Numbered from the stretch's first letter, positions 18,016-27,832 are shown. The stretch is DNA of 64,000 bases from Cloacibacterium sp047601505 (GCF_047601505.1 NZ_JASGJD010000001.1:2666001-2730000); one strand, 5' to 3'. Numbers and translations are program-made. Notes: a model not told the origin generated them from the sequence alone.

Positions 18016-18551
18016 TAATAAAAAGTTTTAGAAATTTTAAGATTTAATTCTTCAAAAATTGTTATAATTTCATTTATATTTTCAACACTTTGAAATGAAA
18101 ATTCATCTTCTTTGAAATTCATCCCAAAACTTCTTCCAAAAACAAATTTTTCAAAATTAAGTGCCATTTCTGGTTCTCCAAAAATAATATTACCAAAAAA
18201 ATTATTATTCATTTCAATATTTACAATTTTTATATTATCTAATTTTAAAAATTTATAAATATATCCCGTTTGATTTTCTACAATTATAATTCTTTGATTT
18301 GTAATTATATATTTATTATTCTTCAATTCAAAATACTTAAAAATCCATCTACCAAAGGAATAATAGAAGCCCGCTACTAAAAATAAAATTCCAAACACTA
18401 AAAAAAAACCAGAAAAATTGATGAAAATTAAAATCATAATTATCAAATAAAAAAAAGAAAAAGGGATTCTTAATCTTTCTGTGGAATTAAAAAAGAAACT
18501 CTTTTTAGGAAGAATTTCTTTTAATATTATTTCATCTAAATTTAGTTTCAT
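18015..18551 (-). CDS. Membrane protein with bacterial PH-like domain
   Basis: 178 residues. Two hydrophobic helices (about 30-48 and 49-67) are followed by a PH-like beta segment with the recurrent KYIITNQRIIIVEN motif of bPH_2 type membrane proteins, then DNIKIVNIEMNNNFFGNIIFG. No catalytic residues. It lies 4 bases after recQ and overlaps the glycosyltransferase gene by one base. The function is unknown. The coding sequence is exceptionally AT-rich. Confidence 0.65.
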   Translation of the reverse strand: MKLNLDEIILKEILPKKSFFFNSTERLRIPFSFFYLIIMILIFINFSGFFLVFGILFLVAGFYYSFGRWIFKYFELKNNKYIITNQRIIIVENQTGYIYKFLKLDNIKIVNIEMNNNFFGNIIFGEPEMALNFEKFVFGRSFGMNFKEDEFSFQSVENINEIITIFEELNLKISKTFY

Positions 18552-18555
18552 CTAT

Positions 18556-20757
18556 TTAATTCGCTACATCAGAAATGAATTTAATACGAAGCATTCTCAC
18601 TTCTTCATCAGATAAATCATCTCCAAATTCTGCTAAAAGAACTTTCATAGAATCGCTTTCAGATTCGCTCATAAAATCCATAAATTCTTCTACAATATCT
18701 TCGTCAAAATTTTCGTCGATATAATAATCAATATTCAATTTAGTACCTTGATATACAATAGATTCCATTTCAGAAAGCAGTTCATCCATTGTAAGATGTT
18801 TTGCTTTTGCAATGTCTTCTAAATCAATTTTTTTGTCGGTATTTTGTATAATAAAAACTTTATGAGAAGACTTATTGGCTACTGTTTTCAAAACCATATC
18901 CTGAGTTCTCTCAATATTATTTTCTTCAACATATTTTGCAATAAAATCTGCAAATTCTTTACCGTATTTTTTCGCTTTTCCTTCGCCAACACCATATACT
19001 TTTGCAATTTCTTCTACAGAGATAGGATATTGCACCGTCATATCTTCCAAACTTGGATCCATGAAAACCGTATAAGGTGGAATGCTATATTTTTTGGCTA
19101 CTTTTTTCCTTAATTCTTTCAGTTGATTGAAAAGATTTTGGTCTAAACCGCCTCCAGATTGCACCTGAATTTGCTCCGCATCTGCAATAGCAGCCAAATC
19201 AAACTCTCGGTCTTCGGCAATCATAAATTCGGATTTATCTTTTCCTGCAAGGAATTTTTTAGCTTTTTCAGAAAGTTTTAAAACACCATACGTTTCTATA
19301 TCTTTGGTTAAAAATCCTTGTACGGTAGCTTGTCTAATGATAGATTTCCAATAGTTATCTGTTTCAGATTTACCAATACCAAAATGCTTAGAATTTTCTA
19401 GCTTATACGCTTTAGTAGTAGCAGATTCTTTACCCGAAATTATAGAAATTAAGTCTTTTGTTTTGAATTTTTCTTCCAAATCTTTTACAATTTCTAAGAC
19501 TTTATTCAAATCTTTAGAAGCATCTTTCAGTTTTGGCGGATTTACAGAGTTATCATCCATTTTGGCACCATCACCATTAATTGGGTCGAATTCTTCACCG
19601 AAATAGTATAATAAATATTGTCTTCTGCTCATAGAAGTTTCGGCATAACCTACTACTTCATTTAATAATTGAAGCCCTATTTCGCGTTCTGAAACAGGTT
19701 TTTGAGCTAAAAATTTTTCTAATTTTTCAATATCTTTTGGGTCATAGAACGCCAAACAATGCCCTTCGCCACCATCTCTACCAGCCCTACCTGTTTCTTG
19801 ATAGTAACTTTCAAGAGATTTCGGAATGTCATAATGAATTACAAATCTCACATCTGGTTTGTCAATTCCCATCCCAAAAGCAATGGTTGCAACAATTACA
19901 TCTGCATCTTCCATCAAAAATTTATCTTGATTGGTAACTCTCGTTTTCTGGTCTAAACCAGCGTGATAAGGCAATGCATTAATGCCATTAACTTGCAAAA
20001 GCTGAGCAAATTCTTCTACTTTTCTTCGGCTCAAACAATACACTATGCCCGATTTACCTTTGTGCAGATTAATAAATTTTACAATTTCTTTATCTACATT
20101 TACTTTCGGGCGAATTTCGTAATATAAATTTGGTCTGTTGAAACTTGCTTTAAAAACTTCAGCACTATTCATTCCTAAAGTTTTCTGAATATCATCTTGA
20201 ACTTTTGGAGTTGCCGTTGCAGTAAGTGCAATTACAGGAACTTTTGCTATTTTTTCAATAATGAGTTTTAAATTTCTATACTCTGGACGGAAATCATGTC
20301 CCCATTCAGAAATACAGTGCGCTTCGTCTATTGCTACGAAAGAAATCTTAATTTCCTTTAAAAAATTAAGATATTCTTCTTTTACCAAACTTTCTGGTGC
20401 TACATATAAAAGTTTTGTTTTACCACTTTTTATATCATCAAAAACTTGTTTGGTTTGTGTCTTATTAAGAGAAGAATTAAGGACATGTCCTACCCCTTCT
20501 TCTGCAGAAATTCCGTTTATAGCATCTACTTGGTTCTTCATTAAGGCAATAAGTGGAGAAACCACAATAGCTGTACCTTCCGAAAGCAACGCCGGCAATT
20601 GGTAACATAGAGATTTACCTCCACCAGTTGGCATCAATACAAAAACATCTTTTCCCTCTAAAAGTGAGGATATAATTTGCTCTTGTCTTCCTTTAAAATT
20701 AGAAAAACCAAAATATTTTTTTAGTGCTACAGTTAAATCTTCGTGTTTAGGCTTCAT
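18556..20757 (-). CDS. recQ: ATP-dependent DNA helicase RecQ
   Basis: 733 residues. 3'-5' helicase of recombination and repair. Motifs in order: FKGRQEQIISSLLEGKDVFV (motif 0), MPTGGGKSLCYQLPAL (Walker A), DEAHCISEWGHDFRPEYR (Walker B plus RecQ aromatic loop), ALTATATPKV (III), VNGINALPYHAGLD (IV), ATIAFGMGIDKPDVRFVIH (V), YYQETGRAGRDGGEGHCLAFY (VI). A winged-helix region and an HRDC domain (FNQLKELRKKVAKKY ... VYGVGEGKAKKYG) follow. The family's RQC zinc cysteines are not evident in EFDPINGDGAKMDDNSVNPP, the place where they would sit. The C-terminal 120 residues form an acidic extension. Exact promoter at 20793-20800. Confidence 0.95.
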   Translation of the reverse strand: MKPKHEDLTVALKKYFGFSNFKGRQEQIISSLLEGKDVFVLMPTGGGKSLCYQLPALLSEGTAIVVSPLIALMKNQVDAINGISAEEGVGHVLNSSLNKTQTKQVFDDIKSGKTKLLYVAPESLVKEEYLNFLKEIKISFVAIDEAHCISEWGHDFRPEYRNLKLIIEKIAKVPVIALTATATPKVQDDIQKTLGMNSAEVFKASFNRPNLYYEIRPKVNVDKEIVKFINLHKGKSGIVYCLSRRKVEEFAQLLQVNGINALPYHAGLDQKTRVTNQDKFLMEDADVIVATIAFGMGIDKPDVRFVIHYDIPKSLESYYQETGRAGRDGGEGHCLAFYDPKDIEKLEKFLAQKPVSEREIGLQLLNEVVGYAETSMSRRQYLLYYFGEEFDPINGDGAKMDDNSVNPPKLKDASKDLNKVLEIVKDLEEKFKTKDLISIISGKESATTKAYKLENSKHFGIGKSETDNYWKSIIRQATVQGFLTKDIETYGVLKLSEKAKKFLAGKDKSEFMIAEDREFDLAAIADAEQIQVQSGGGLDQNLFNQLKELRKKVAKKYSIPPYTVFMDPSLEDMTVQYPISVEEIAKVYGVGEGKAKKYGKEFADFIAKYVEENNIERTQDMVLKTVANKSSHKVFIIQNTDKKIDLEDIAKAKHLTMDELLSEMESIVYQGTKLNIDYYIDENFDEDIVEEFMDFMSESESDSMKVLLAEFGDDLSDEEVRMLRIKFISDVAN

Positions 20758-20792
20758 CTTTTAGTGTAAGTTTTACTAAATTTGCATCTTAC

Positions 20793-20800
20793 CAAAGATA
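20793..20800 (-). promoter_or_regulatory. -7 promoter element (TATCTTTG) of recQ
   Basis: Exact TAnnTTTG on the minus strand, 36 bases before the recQ ATG. Confidence 0.65.
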
Positions 20801-21002
20801 AAAATTTTTAATGATATTTAAAAATTTTTGAAAAATTTGGAATATATTTTTTTTGATTATTCAAAAGTAAGCATTGAAAGCACTTTGCTGCAATCATAAA
20901 GGCTTTTTTTAATAAAACTTTAAGTTTTTTATGGAGTTTTTTAGAAAAATTTGCTTTAAGAATTCAAAAAAAAAGCATCATAATTTTAAAATTATAATAA
21001 AA

Positions 21003-21956
21003 GTGACTAACATTCAAGAATTAGCAAAAAACGCAATTTCAATAGAAATTTCAGAATTAATTTCTTTAAAAGAACGCATTGACGAGACTTTTGAAAAAGC
21101 AATTAATTTAATTTTTAACTCTACAGGCAAATTAATTATTGTAGGAATAGGAAAATCTGCTCATGTAGCCAACAAAATAGTGGCAACACTTAATTCTACA
21201 GGTACTGCTTCTCAGTTTTTACACGCTGCAGAAGCTATTCATGGAGATTTGGGAGTAATCCAAAAAAACGATATTGTGCTATGTATTTCAAATTCTGGAA
21301 ACTCACCAGAAATTGTTTACTTATTGCCTTATTTAAAAGATTATTCTTCTGCTTTAATTGGTATGACGGGAAATCCTAAGTCTAAATTGGCTGAAATTTC
21401 TGATATTGTTTTGGATTCTTCTGTAAAAGTAGAAGCTTGTCCTAATAAATTAGCTCCAACCAGTTCTACAACAGTTCAAATGGCAATTGGAGATGCTTTG
21501 GCAATTTGCTTGATGGAACTTAGAAATTTTAAAGACCAAGATTTTGCAAAATTCCATCCTGGAGGAAGCATTGGCAAAAATCTTACTGCGAAAGTAGAAC
21601 AGTTTCTTTCTTCTCAAAAACCAATGGTAGAAAAAAATTCTACTATTAAAGATGTAATTTTTTCTATTTCGAGTTCTAAACACGGGATTACCGTAGTACT
21701 AGAAAACGGAGTGATTTCTGGAGTAATTACTGATGGAGATTTAAGAAGAATGCTTTTGAAAACCGATAATATTGGTGGTATTTTAGCAAAAGATATTATG
21801 TCTAAAAATCCTAAAACAATAGAAAAAGAGGCTCTAGCAAAAGAAGCTTTATTTATTTTAAAACAAAATAATATTGGACAATTAATCGTTACTGAAAACG
21901 GAAATTACTTTGGCATCATAGATTTGCATAGATTGTTAGATGAAGGAATTAATTAA
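21003..21956 (+). CDS. kdsD: Arabinose-5-phosphate isomerase, KdsD/KpsF family
   Basis: 317 residues from a GTG at 21003 (VTNIQELAKNAISIEISEL). It turns ribulose 5-phosphate into arabinose 5-phosphate, the first step to Kdo. An N-terminal SIS domain holds GKLIIVGIGKSAHVANKIVATLNSTGT, HGDLGVIQKNDIVLCISNSGNS and AIGDALAICLMELRNF with FHPGGSIGK; two CBS domains follow (about 195-317; ISGVITDGDLRRML). An ATG 24 codons upstream (20931) would add a lysine-rich tail that homologues lack, so the GTG is preferred with modest certainty. kdsA for the next step lies at 27833-28645. Confidence 0.88.
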   Translation: MTNIQELAKNAISIEISELISLKERIDETFEKAINLIFNSTGKLIIVGIGKSAHVANKIVATLNSTGTASQFLHAAEAIHGDLGVIQKNDIVLCISNSGNSPEIVYLLPYLKDYSSALIGMTGNPKSKLAEISDIVLDSSVKVEACPNKLAPTSSTTVQMAIGDALAICLMELRNFKDQDFAKFHPGGSIGKNLTAKVEQFLSSQKPMVEKNSTIKDVIFSISSSKHGITVVLENGVISGVITDGDLRRMLLKTDNIGGILAKDIMSKNPKTIEKEALAKEALFILKQNNIGQLIVTENGNYFGIIDLHRLLDEGIN

Positions 21957-22005
21957 AGTTAGAAGTACGAAGTAAAAAGTTAAAGGTTAGAAGTTAGAAG
22001 TCTGA
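21957..22005 (+). repeat. Heptanucleotide tandem repeat, 7 units, kdsD-tatC spacer
   Basis: Seven in-phase 7-base units: AGTTAGA, AGTACGA, AGTAAAA, AGTTAAA, GGTTAGA, AGTTAGA, AGTCTGA. The array begins directly after the kdsD stop. Related arrays are at 55013-55096 and 59948-59982. Confidence 0.85.
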
Positions 22006-22042
22006 AAAATATAAAAATACAAAACTCGGAAGAAAATAAAAT

Positions 22043-22873
22043 ATGGCAGAAGAAAAAGAAATGTCTTTTTTAGGACACATTGGCGAATTAAGAGCGCATC
22101 TCATCCGTTCTATTATTGCGACTATTATTGGAGCTTTAATTATTGGTTTCAACATCAATTGGATAATGGATCATATCTTTTTTGGACCTACCAGAAACGA
22201 TTTTTTAACCTTCAGAGTGGTAAATCATTTTTCTAGAGAAATTATAGGACACAATAGTATTCATTTGCCAAAAGATTTTCCTGTAAGAGTGCAAAAACTT
22301 TTCCAACAGTTTAATGTAATGATGGCAGTTTCTGTTTTTGGCGGAATGGTTATGGCATTTCCTTATATTGTTTGGGAATTATGGAAATTTATCAGTCCTG
22401 CACTTCACGAAAAAGAAAGAAAAAATTCAATTTTCGTAATTAATGGTGTTTGGTTTCTATTTATTCTTGGTGTACTTTGTGGTTATTTTTTAATTCTTCC
22501 ATTTGCCATTAATTTTGGTGTAATTTTTAAAATTTCAGACATCATTGTTCCTTTGTATGATTTAAGCGATTACACTACTCTATTCTTACAAGTAGTTCTT
22601 GGGATGGGTGTTATTTTCCTTTTTCCAATGGTGGTTTATTTGCTTACAAGTATCGGAATTTTAACTCCACAATTTTTGAAAACTTACCGAAGACACGCAA
22701 TTGTAGTGATAATGGTAGTTGCAGCTATTATAACACCAGCAGACGTTCTCAGCATGATGGCAGCCGCAATGCCACTGGTTGTTTTATACGAAATGAGTAT
22801 CTGGATGAGTATCTATGTTCACCGAAAATTACAAAAACAAGAAAAAGCTTTAGCAAAAGCAAATAACAATTAA
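22043..22873 (+). CDS. tatC: Twin-arginine translocase subunit TatC
   Basis: 276 residues with six membrane helices. It binds the twin-arginine signal and recruits TatA to move folded proteins across the inner membrane. Family marks: SFLGHIGELRAHLIRSII at the N-terminus, VMMAVSVFGGMVMAFPYIVWELWKF..P.L, and the AAIITPADVLSMMAAAMPLVVLYE block near the end. TatA/B are not nearby. Followed after 5 bases by the MATE gene, so probably co-transcribed with it. Confidence 0.96.
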   Translation: MAEEKEMSFLGHIGELRAHLIRSIIATIIGALIIGFNINWIMDHIFFGPTRNDFLTFRVVNHFSREIIGHNSIHLPKDFPVRVQKLFQQFNVMMAVSVFGGMVMAFPYIVWELWKFISPALHEKERKNSIFVINGVWFLFILGVLCGYFLILPFAINFGVIFKISDIIVPLYDLSDYTTLFLQVVLGMGVIFLFPMVVYLLTSIGILTPQFLKTYRRHAIVVIMVVAAIITPADVLSMMAAAMPLVVLYEMSIWMSIYVHRKLQKQEKALAKANNN

Positions 22874-22878
22874 ATTCA

Positions 22879-24229
22879 ATGAAATTTTTAGATAAAAAAT
22901 TCACACAGGAAACCCTGAAATTGGCGCTTCCAGTGATGCTTACGCAAGTAGGACAAGTCTCTGTAAACTTATTCGACAATATTATTGTAGGAAAACTCTT
23001 GGGAGCACAAGCTTTGGCTTCCGTTTCTCTTGGAAACGCCATATTTTTCTCTATTTTTATTTTTGGAATGGGATTTTCTTTGGCTATTCCGCCATTGGTT
23101 TCAGAAGCGCATTCTCAGCACAATCACGAGAAAATAAGTTCAGTTTTCAGACACGGATTTGTAGTAAATTTACTTATTGGTTTATTACTGATAGGTCTTA
23201 TTTTTTGCTTAATTCCGTTTTTACCGCATCTTGGTCAGCCCAAAGAAATTTTACCAGACACCATTTCGTTTTTGAGCATCGTAACGCTTAGTATTTTTCC
23301 TTTTATGATTTTCCAAACGATGAGAGAAGTTTCAGAAGGACTTTCTTTTACGATTGGCGTAACCAAAGCTACCATTATTGCAAATGTTATTAATATTATT
23401 TTGAATTACGTTTTCATTAAAATATTTTCTTGGGGAGTAGCTGGTTCTGCTTGGGCAACTTTTATTGCCAGAGTTTTTATGATGATTTTTATCTATTTCG
23501 TATTGCTAAAAGAAGAAAAAACCAGTAGATACATCAAAGATTTTTCTTTGAAATTAAACCTTTTCAAAAAAGAAATTTTCGAGAAATTAATCAGACTAGG
23601 ATTTCCTACAGCTTTGCAAATGTTTTTTGAAGTAACAGCATTTGCGGGAGCAGCTTTTATCTGTGGTTTGGTATCCGCTAGAGATATTGCAGCCCATCAA
23701 ATTGCACTTTCTATGGCAAGTTTCACTTTTAACCTGTGTATTGGTTTTAGCGTAGCTTCAACGGTGATGATTGGGAGAAAACTCGGAGAAAAAGATTTTG
23801 TAAATTTAGAAAAAGTAGGTTTCAACAATCTAAAAATTGCATTTTTATTTATGTTGGCGTGTGGCATTTTCTTTATTTTCGGTAGAAATATTTTGCCAAC
23901 ATTTTTCACTAAAAAAGAAGATATAGATGTTATTTTATTAGCCTCAAAACTAATGATTATTGCTGCTTTATTTCAACTTTCAGACGGAATTCAAGTTACA
24001 GCATTAGGTTGCCTCAGAAGGAATTCAAGACGTAAAAATCCCTTCTATTCTTACCTTTATTGCTTATTGGGTGGTTGCAATTCCGCTTGGTTATTATTTA
24101 ACTATTACACAAAAAATGGGAGCTTTTGGAATGTGGATAGCCTTAGGAATTGGATTAACGATTTCCGCAGTATTATTGGTATTAAGATTTAGAAATTTAT
24201 CTGAAAAGAAAATAAAAAACAATTTATAA
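22879..24229 (+). CDS. MATE family efflux transporter with a 3' frameshift
   Basis: Multidrug and toxin extrusion carrier, normally 12 membrane helices driven by Na+ or H+. Residues 1-380 are a good MATE sequence (LALPVMLTQVGQVSVNLFDNIIVGKLLG; GFPTALQMFFEVTAFAGAAF). As read, the frame ends at 24192 with an unrelated tail (RRNSRRKNPFYSYLYC...). If one A is removed in CAGAAGGAATT (about 24016-24020) the frame continues as LRGIQDVKIPSILTFIAYWV and GYYLTITQKMGAFGMWIALG to a stop at 24227-24229, the standard C-terminus of the family (GxLRGxxD). So this is one gene of about 449 codons with a one-base insertion. It may be a true mutation or an assembly error. Confidence 0.85.
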
Positions 24230-24235
24230 AACTAT

Positions 24236-24275
24236 AAAAAAGAGCCTTTTTCGACATTGAAAAAGGCCCTTTTTA
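24236..24275. terminator. Bidirectional terminator after the MATE gene
   Basis: Hairpin with arms AAAAAGAGCCTTTTTC and GAAAAAGGCCCTTTTT (one mismatch) between the convergent MATE and DUF2007 genes, with a T-run in the plus direction. Confidence 0.8.
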
Positions 24276-24291
24276 TTTTCATTAAAATATA

Positions 24292-24507
24292 TTATTCTTC
24301 GATAATATCTTGTTGATTATTAATAATTTCTTTAGCTTTTTCAAAATCTTCTTCGCTTACCAAAAGAAAATAATCCTGATTAATTGGCATTACTACTACG
24401 TTATTCACGTATTCATTTTTTAAATAACTGTTTATTCCTTCCGAAGCCAATTTAGCTTTTAAAATTTCTAACTCTACCAATATTGTAGATTGTGCTACTA
24501 CTACCAT
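24292..24507 (-). CDS. DUF2007 family small protein
   Basis: 71 residues of the 'putative signal transducing protein' DUF2007 family. The pattern VELEILKAKLASEGINSYLKN followed by a beta segment and VSEEDFEKAKEIIN matches the compact ferredoxin-like fold of this family. Cytoplasmic; role unknown. Monocistronic between two terminators. Confidence 0.8.
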   Translation of the reverse strand: MVVVAQSTILVELEILKAKLASEGINSYLKNEYVNNVVVMPINQDYFLLVSEEDFEKAKEIINNQQDIIEE

Positions 24508-24577
24508 AATAAATAAATTTCAATGAAATTACGCAAACTTTTAGAAATCTCAGATGATTTAATAAAGAAATTTAAAA

Positions 24578-24601
24578 GGCTTTCTCAAAATTGAAAAAGC
24601 C
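24578..24601 (-). terminator. Terminator of the outer-membrane barrel gene
   Basis: Hairpin GGCTTTCTCAA / TTGAAAAAGCC with one mismatch, 15 bases after the stop of the 24616-25116 gene; T-rich on the minus strand. Confidence 0.6.
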
Positions 24602-24615
24602 TCTTTGTTTTTTTA

Positions 24616-25116
24616 TTAAAAAGTATATCTAATCCCAAAACTAAATCTACCAGGTTCTAAACCTTTTTTTATTTGCATTGTATTATAAAAGCCTGGATCT
24701 TTTTGGTACAATCTTGGTCTCCAATCAGCAAAAAAACTTACAGGAAAATCTACCAATTCATACTCTGCACCCGCAGTCCCTACAATATTAAATTCTTTTA
24801 CTTCATTTGGATGTCCACCAGTAATATAAGAAGGACCGGCACCAAGATAAAAAGCCAAACCATCTGTTTGTTCGCTAACTGTATAAATAAACTGAGGGAT
24901 AACTTGTACAACCGTAAAACCACCACCATAATTTCCACCAAACTCAATTCCTACAAATCTTGTTGGCTGCCATTTTGCACTAATCCCTACAAGAGATTCG
25001 CCAACGCCAGTATCTACACTACCTCCAATTGCAAAATCGTACAACTGAGCTTTGGAAAGATTTACCCCCAAAAATAGCATCATCATTATGCTAAAGCTTC
25101 TAAATAATCTTTTCAT
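24616..25116 (-). CDS. Small outer-membrane beta-barrel protein
   Basis: 166 residues from MKRLFRSFSIMMM. A signal peptide ends at NLSKAQ. The mature part alternates polar and hydrophobic residues in barrel strands (DFAIGGSVDTGVGESLVGIS, RFVGIEFGGNYGGGF, FYLGAGPSYITGG, FFADWRPRLYQK) and ends in FSFGIRYTF with the terminal aromatic needed for BAM recognition. Probably an 8-stranded OmpA/OmpW-type barrel; no ligand can be named. The frame is open to 25137, but the promoter at 25135-25142 supports the ATG at 25116. Confidence 0.75.
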   Translation of the reverse strand: MKRLFRSFSIMMMLFLGVNLSKAQLYDFAIGGSVDTGVGESLVGISAKWQPTRFVGIEFGGNYGGGFTVVQVIPQFIYTVSEQTDGLAFYLGAGPSYITGGHPNEVKEFNIVGTAGAEYELVDFPVSFFADWRPRLYQKDPGFYNTMQIKKGLEPGRFSFGIRYTF

Positions 25117-25134
25117 CTTCAAAATTTTCAAAAT

Positions 25135-25142
25135 CAAAAATA
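25135..25142 (-). promoter_or_regulatory. -7 promoter element (TATTTTTG) of the small barrel gene
   Basis: Exact TAnnTTTG on the minus strand; it overlaps the alternative upstream ATG at 25137 and so favours the start at 25116. Confidence 0.55.
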
Positions 25143-25300
25143 GTAATATTTTATTAATACAGTATGAATTTATCTATAAATATTCATTGTTTTCGTCTAA
25201 AAACAGATAAACTTCATTATTTTCATAATTATTAAAAAAAAATATTTTTTATCAAAATCTATAATTCAGTATTTATTAATTCTCAAACTAGAATTATATT

Positions 25301-27736
25301 TTAAAATTTAAATTCTAATTTCACATTAAAGAATCTACCCGTTAACCTTACAGGAACAGGATAAATATTGCTAGAATTAACATCAGTAACCCATTGATTA
25401 GCAATAGTATTATTAATATTAAATGCGTTAAAAATCTGTACTCCTAAAGCCAATTCTTTAAATTTACCCCAGAAATTGCCTGAAGCTTTATTCTCTTTTT
25501 GGTCTATAAAAACTTTAGTTAAACCAATATCTACTCTTTTGTAACTTGGCAAATTCTTTTGGTAAACATATCTGCTCGCAATATTGGGCAAACCAGTATT
25601 AGAATCAATAACAATAGGACTTCCGGAAGGCAAACCATTGGCAAAAACCAACATTAAATTAACCTTCATACTAGGAAATTTCGGCATAAAATCTTGATAA
25701 AACATCGAAATTCTAAAACGTTGGTCTGTGGGTCTTGCAATATAACCCATGCCGTCTATATTTTCTTTGGTTCTGGCATAACTTGCAGAAATCCAAGAAT
25801 CTACACCCGGAACAAATTCACCAAACAATCTAGCATCAATACCATAAGCATACCCTTCAGAATTGTTTTCACCAGCATATCTTATTCTCACATTATCAAG
25901 ATAATACGGAATTAAATTGCTCATTTTTTTATAATACAATTCTGTGGTTAATTTAAAAGGTCTGTCAACCATTTTGAATTCATAATCATTTGCTGCAATA
26001 AATTGAACAGATTTTTGAGATTTTATATCACTATTAAAACTTCCGTCTAAATCTTTAATTTCTTTGTAAAATGGCGCTTGATAATAAATTCCTCCAGAAA
26101 ATCTAAAAAGCATATCTGCGTCCCAATTTGGTTTTATGGCAAATTGTGCTCTTGGAGAAATTATCGTTTCGTTATTAAAATCCCAATGTTGCGCTCTAAC
26201 GCCTGCATTTACAAAAACCCTGCTTTCTCCCCAATAAAATTTCTTAGAAACTTGCGCATAACCAGAAATTCTAGTAGGATTAATATCGTTATTACCTGCA
26301 ATTAAATATCTCAATTTCAACTGAGAAGCATCCAAAATCCCAGGAATTGTATTGCTTCTAGGCACGCTATAACCAAGAGAATCTACCAATTGCCATTCGT
26401 TGGTCATATCTTTCAGTTTCTCTTTTTCATATTTTACACCAATTTCAATATCTGTATTGGCATCAGGAGAATATTTTGCTCTCAACTGACTTCCATAGAC
26501 TCTTGCTAACAAATCATTTCTTGCGTGGTCTATTTGTCCGCCCGCATCATAAATTGCAACAGGATCACCAGTTGTTGGGTCAAAAGCTTGAAGCATATAA
26601 CCTGAGGCAATGCTATAATATTCTTTTTCTCTATTTTGATAAGCAAAATTATCAAGAGTAAAAGTTAATTTTTTATTTGGTTTAAAAGTAACAGAAGCCG
26701 TTCCCATCATATTTTTATACTGGTCGTCTTCTTTTCCTTCGTAGCCAACATATAATTTTATAGGTTGTTGAAGTGTACCAAAATCTACTTCCTTATATTT
26801 TGGAATCATTTCGTAATCATTTTTAGACCAATATCCTAAAAAGGAAATTGCCCATTTATCATTAAATTGATAATTGATATGAGATTGAAAATCAAAATAT
26901 TGTGGATTAAAATCTACATCTTCATTTAAAGTATTGAGCACCATATTCGTATTTCTGTATCTACCAGAAAACAAAGCACTCAATTTCTTATTTTTAGAAG
27001 CAAAACCAGTTGAAAGTTTTCCTCCAATTAAACTCGCTTCTCCAGAAACTTCAAATTTCGTGGGTTGTCTGTAATAAATATTAAGTGCAGAACTCATTTT
27101 ATCACCATATTTTGCTTCGAAACCACCAGCAGAAAAACTGATTGCAGAAACCATATCCGGATTTACAACACTCATTCCTTCTTGCAAAAAATTTCTAATT
27201 AGAAAAGGTCTGTAAAGTTCAATATCATTAATATAAATTAAATTTTCGTCATAATTTCCACCTCTCACCATGTATTGAGAAGAAAGCTCTGTGTTTGAAT
27301 TTACCGAAGGAAGAGATTTTACCAATCCTTCTACACCACCAGAAAGCGAAGCTAAAACCTGCGCTTGTTTCGGGGAAATTTCCAGAGAAGTAATATCTGT
27401 AATTTTTGGTTTTCCTTTTCCACGGAAAACCACTTCTTGTATATCTTTTGTCTTAACCGAAGAAACAAATTTTACATTAAGATATTGATATCTCTGTTTT
27501 GGATTTATTTTTTTTTGAAAACTGGTAAAAGTTTCTTTTTCGGCTATTAAAGTTTGTTCTGTCTCTGCTACAGGGATTTTCACAAAACCATCAACATTCG
27601 TTTTATAAGATTTTGAGTTATAATTTACATTTACATCAGAAACAGGATTGCCATTTTCGTCTAAAATCTTCAAATTAATTTGAGAAAAAATAAGCACTGG
27701 AAATAAGGCAATTAATAGTAAGGCGAGCTTTTTCAA
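25301..27736 (-). CDS. TonB-dependent receptor with carboxypeptidase-like N-terminal domain
   Basis: 811 residues starting at a TTG; no ATG is available before the signal peptide (KKLALLLIALFPVLIFSQ). A carboxypeptidase-regulatory-like beta domain follows (LKILDENGNPVSDVNVNYNS), then a link KDIQEVVFRGKGKP with the TonB contact, a plug (ASLSGGVEGLVKSLPSVNSN, QYMVRGGNYDENLIYINDIE, AISFSAGGFEAKYGDKMSSALNI) and the barrel, ending RLTGRFFNVKLEFKF. Transported substrate unknown. There is no SusD partner, so it is not a polysaccharide-utilisation locus. Single gene. Confidence 0.88.
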   Translation of the reverse strand: MKKLALLLIALFPVLIFSQINLKILDENGNPVSDVNVNYNSKSYKTNVDGFVKIPVAETEQTLIAEKETFTSFQKKINPKQRYQYLNVKFVSSVKTKDIQEVVFRGKGKPKITDITSLEISPKQAQVLASLSGGVEGLVKSLPSVNSNTELSSQYMVRGGNYDENLIYINDIELYRPFLIRNFLQEGMSVVNPDMVSAISFSAGGFEAKYGDKMSSALNIYYRQPTKFEVSGEASLIGGKLSTGFASKNKKLSALFSGRYRNTNMVLNTLNEDVDFNPQYFDFQSHINYQFNDKWAISFLGYWSKNDYEMIPKYKEVDFGTLQQPIKLYVGYEGKEDDQYKNMMGTASVTFKPNKKLTFTLDNFAYQNREKEYYSIASGYMLQAFDPTTGDPVAIYDAGGQIDHARNDLLARVYGSQLRAKYSPDANTDIEIGVKYEKEKLKDMTNEWQLVDSLGYSVPRSNTIPGILDASQLKLRYLIAGNNDINPTRISGYAQVSKKFYWGESRVFVNAGVRAQHWDFNNETIISPRAQFAIKPNWDADMLFRFSGGIYYQAPFYKEIKDLDGSFNSDIKSQKSVQFIAANDYEFKMVDRPFKLTTELYYKKMSNLIPYYLDNVRIRYAGENNSEGYAYGIDARLFGEFVPGVDSWISASYARTKENIDGMGYIARPTDQRFRISMFYQDFMPKFPSMKVNLMLVFANGLPSGSPIVIDSNTGLPNIASRYVYQKNLPSYKRVDIGLTKVFIDQKENKASGNFWGKFKELALGVQIFNAFNINNTIANQWVTDVNSSNIYPVPVRLTGRFFNVKLEFKF

Positions 27737-27801
27737 ACGGTTTAATTTTAATGGATAAATTTATAAAATTTAACGAACTTTTAAAAGTTTTATTTCAAAA
27801 G

Positions 27802-27825
27802 AAAAACCAAGCGAATGGCTTGGTT
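27802..27825 (-). terminator. Terminator of kdsA
   Basis: 8-bp arms AACCAAGC / GCTTGGTT around GAATG, 8 bases after the kdsA stop, with T-rich minus-strand sequence after it. Confidence 0.8.
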
Positions 27826-27832
27826 CTGTTAT

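Noticed and set aside
20777..20784. TAAATTTG on the plus strand as promoter for kdsD
   Set aside because: It is about 220 bases from the GTG start (150 from the earlier ATG) and sits in the recQ promoter region; chance in AT-rich DNA is likely.
20931..21002. N-terminal extension of KdsD from the ATG at 20931
   Set aside because: The extra 24 residues are lysine-rich and lack similarity to the family; the GTG gives the usual length. Not fully excluded.
25301..27736. Polysaccharide-utilisation locus
   Set aside because: The TonB receptor has no SusD partner, no glycoside hydrolase and no sensor next to it.
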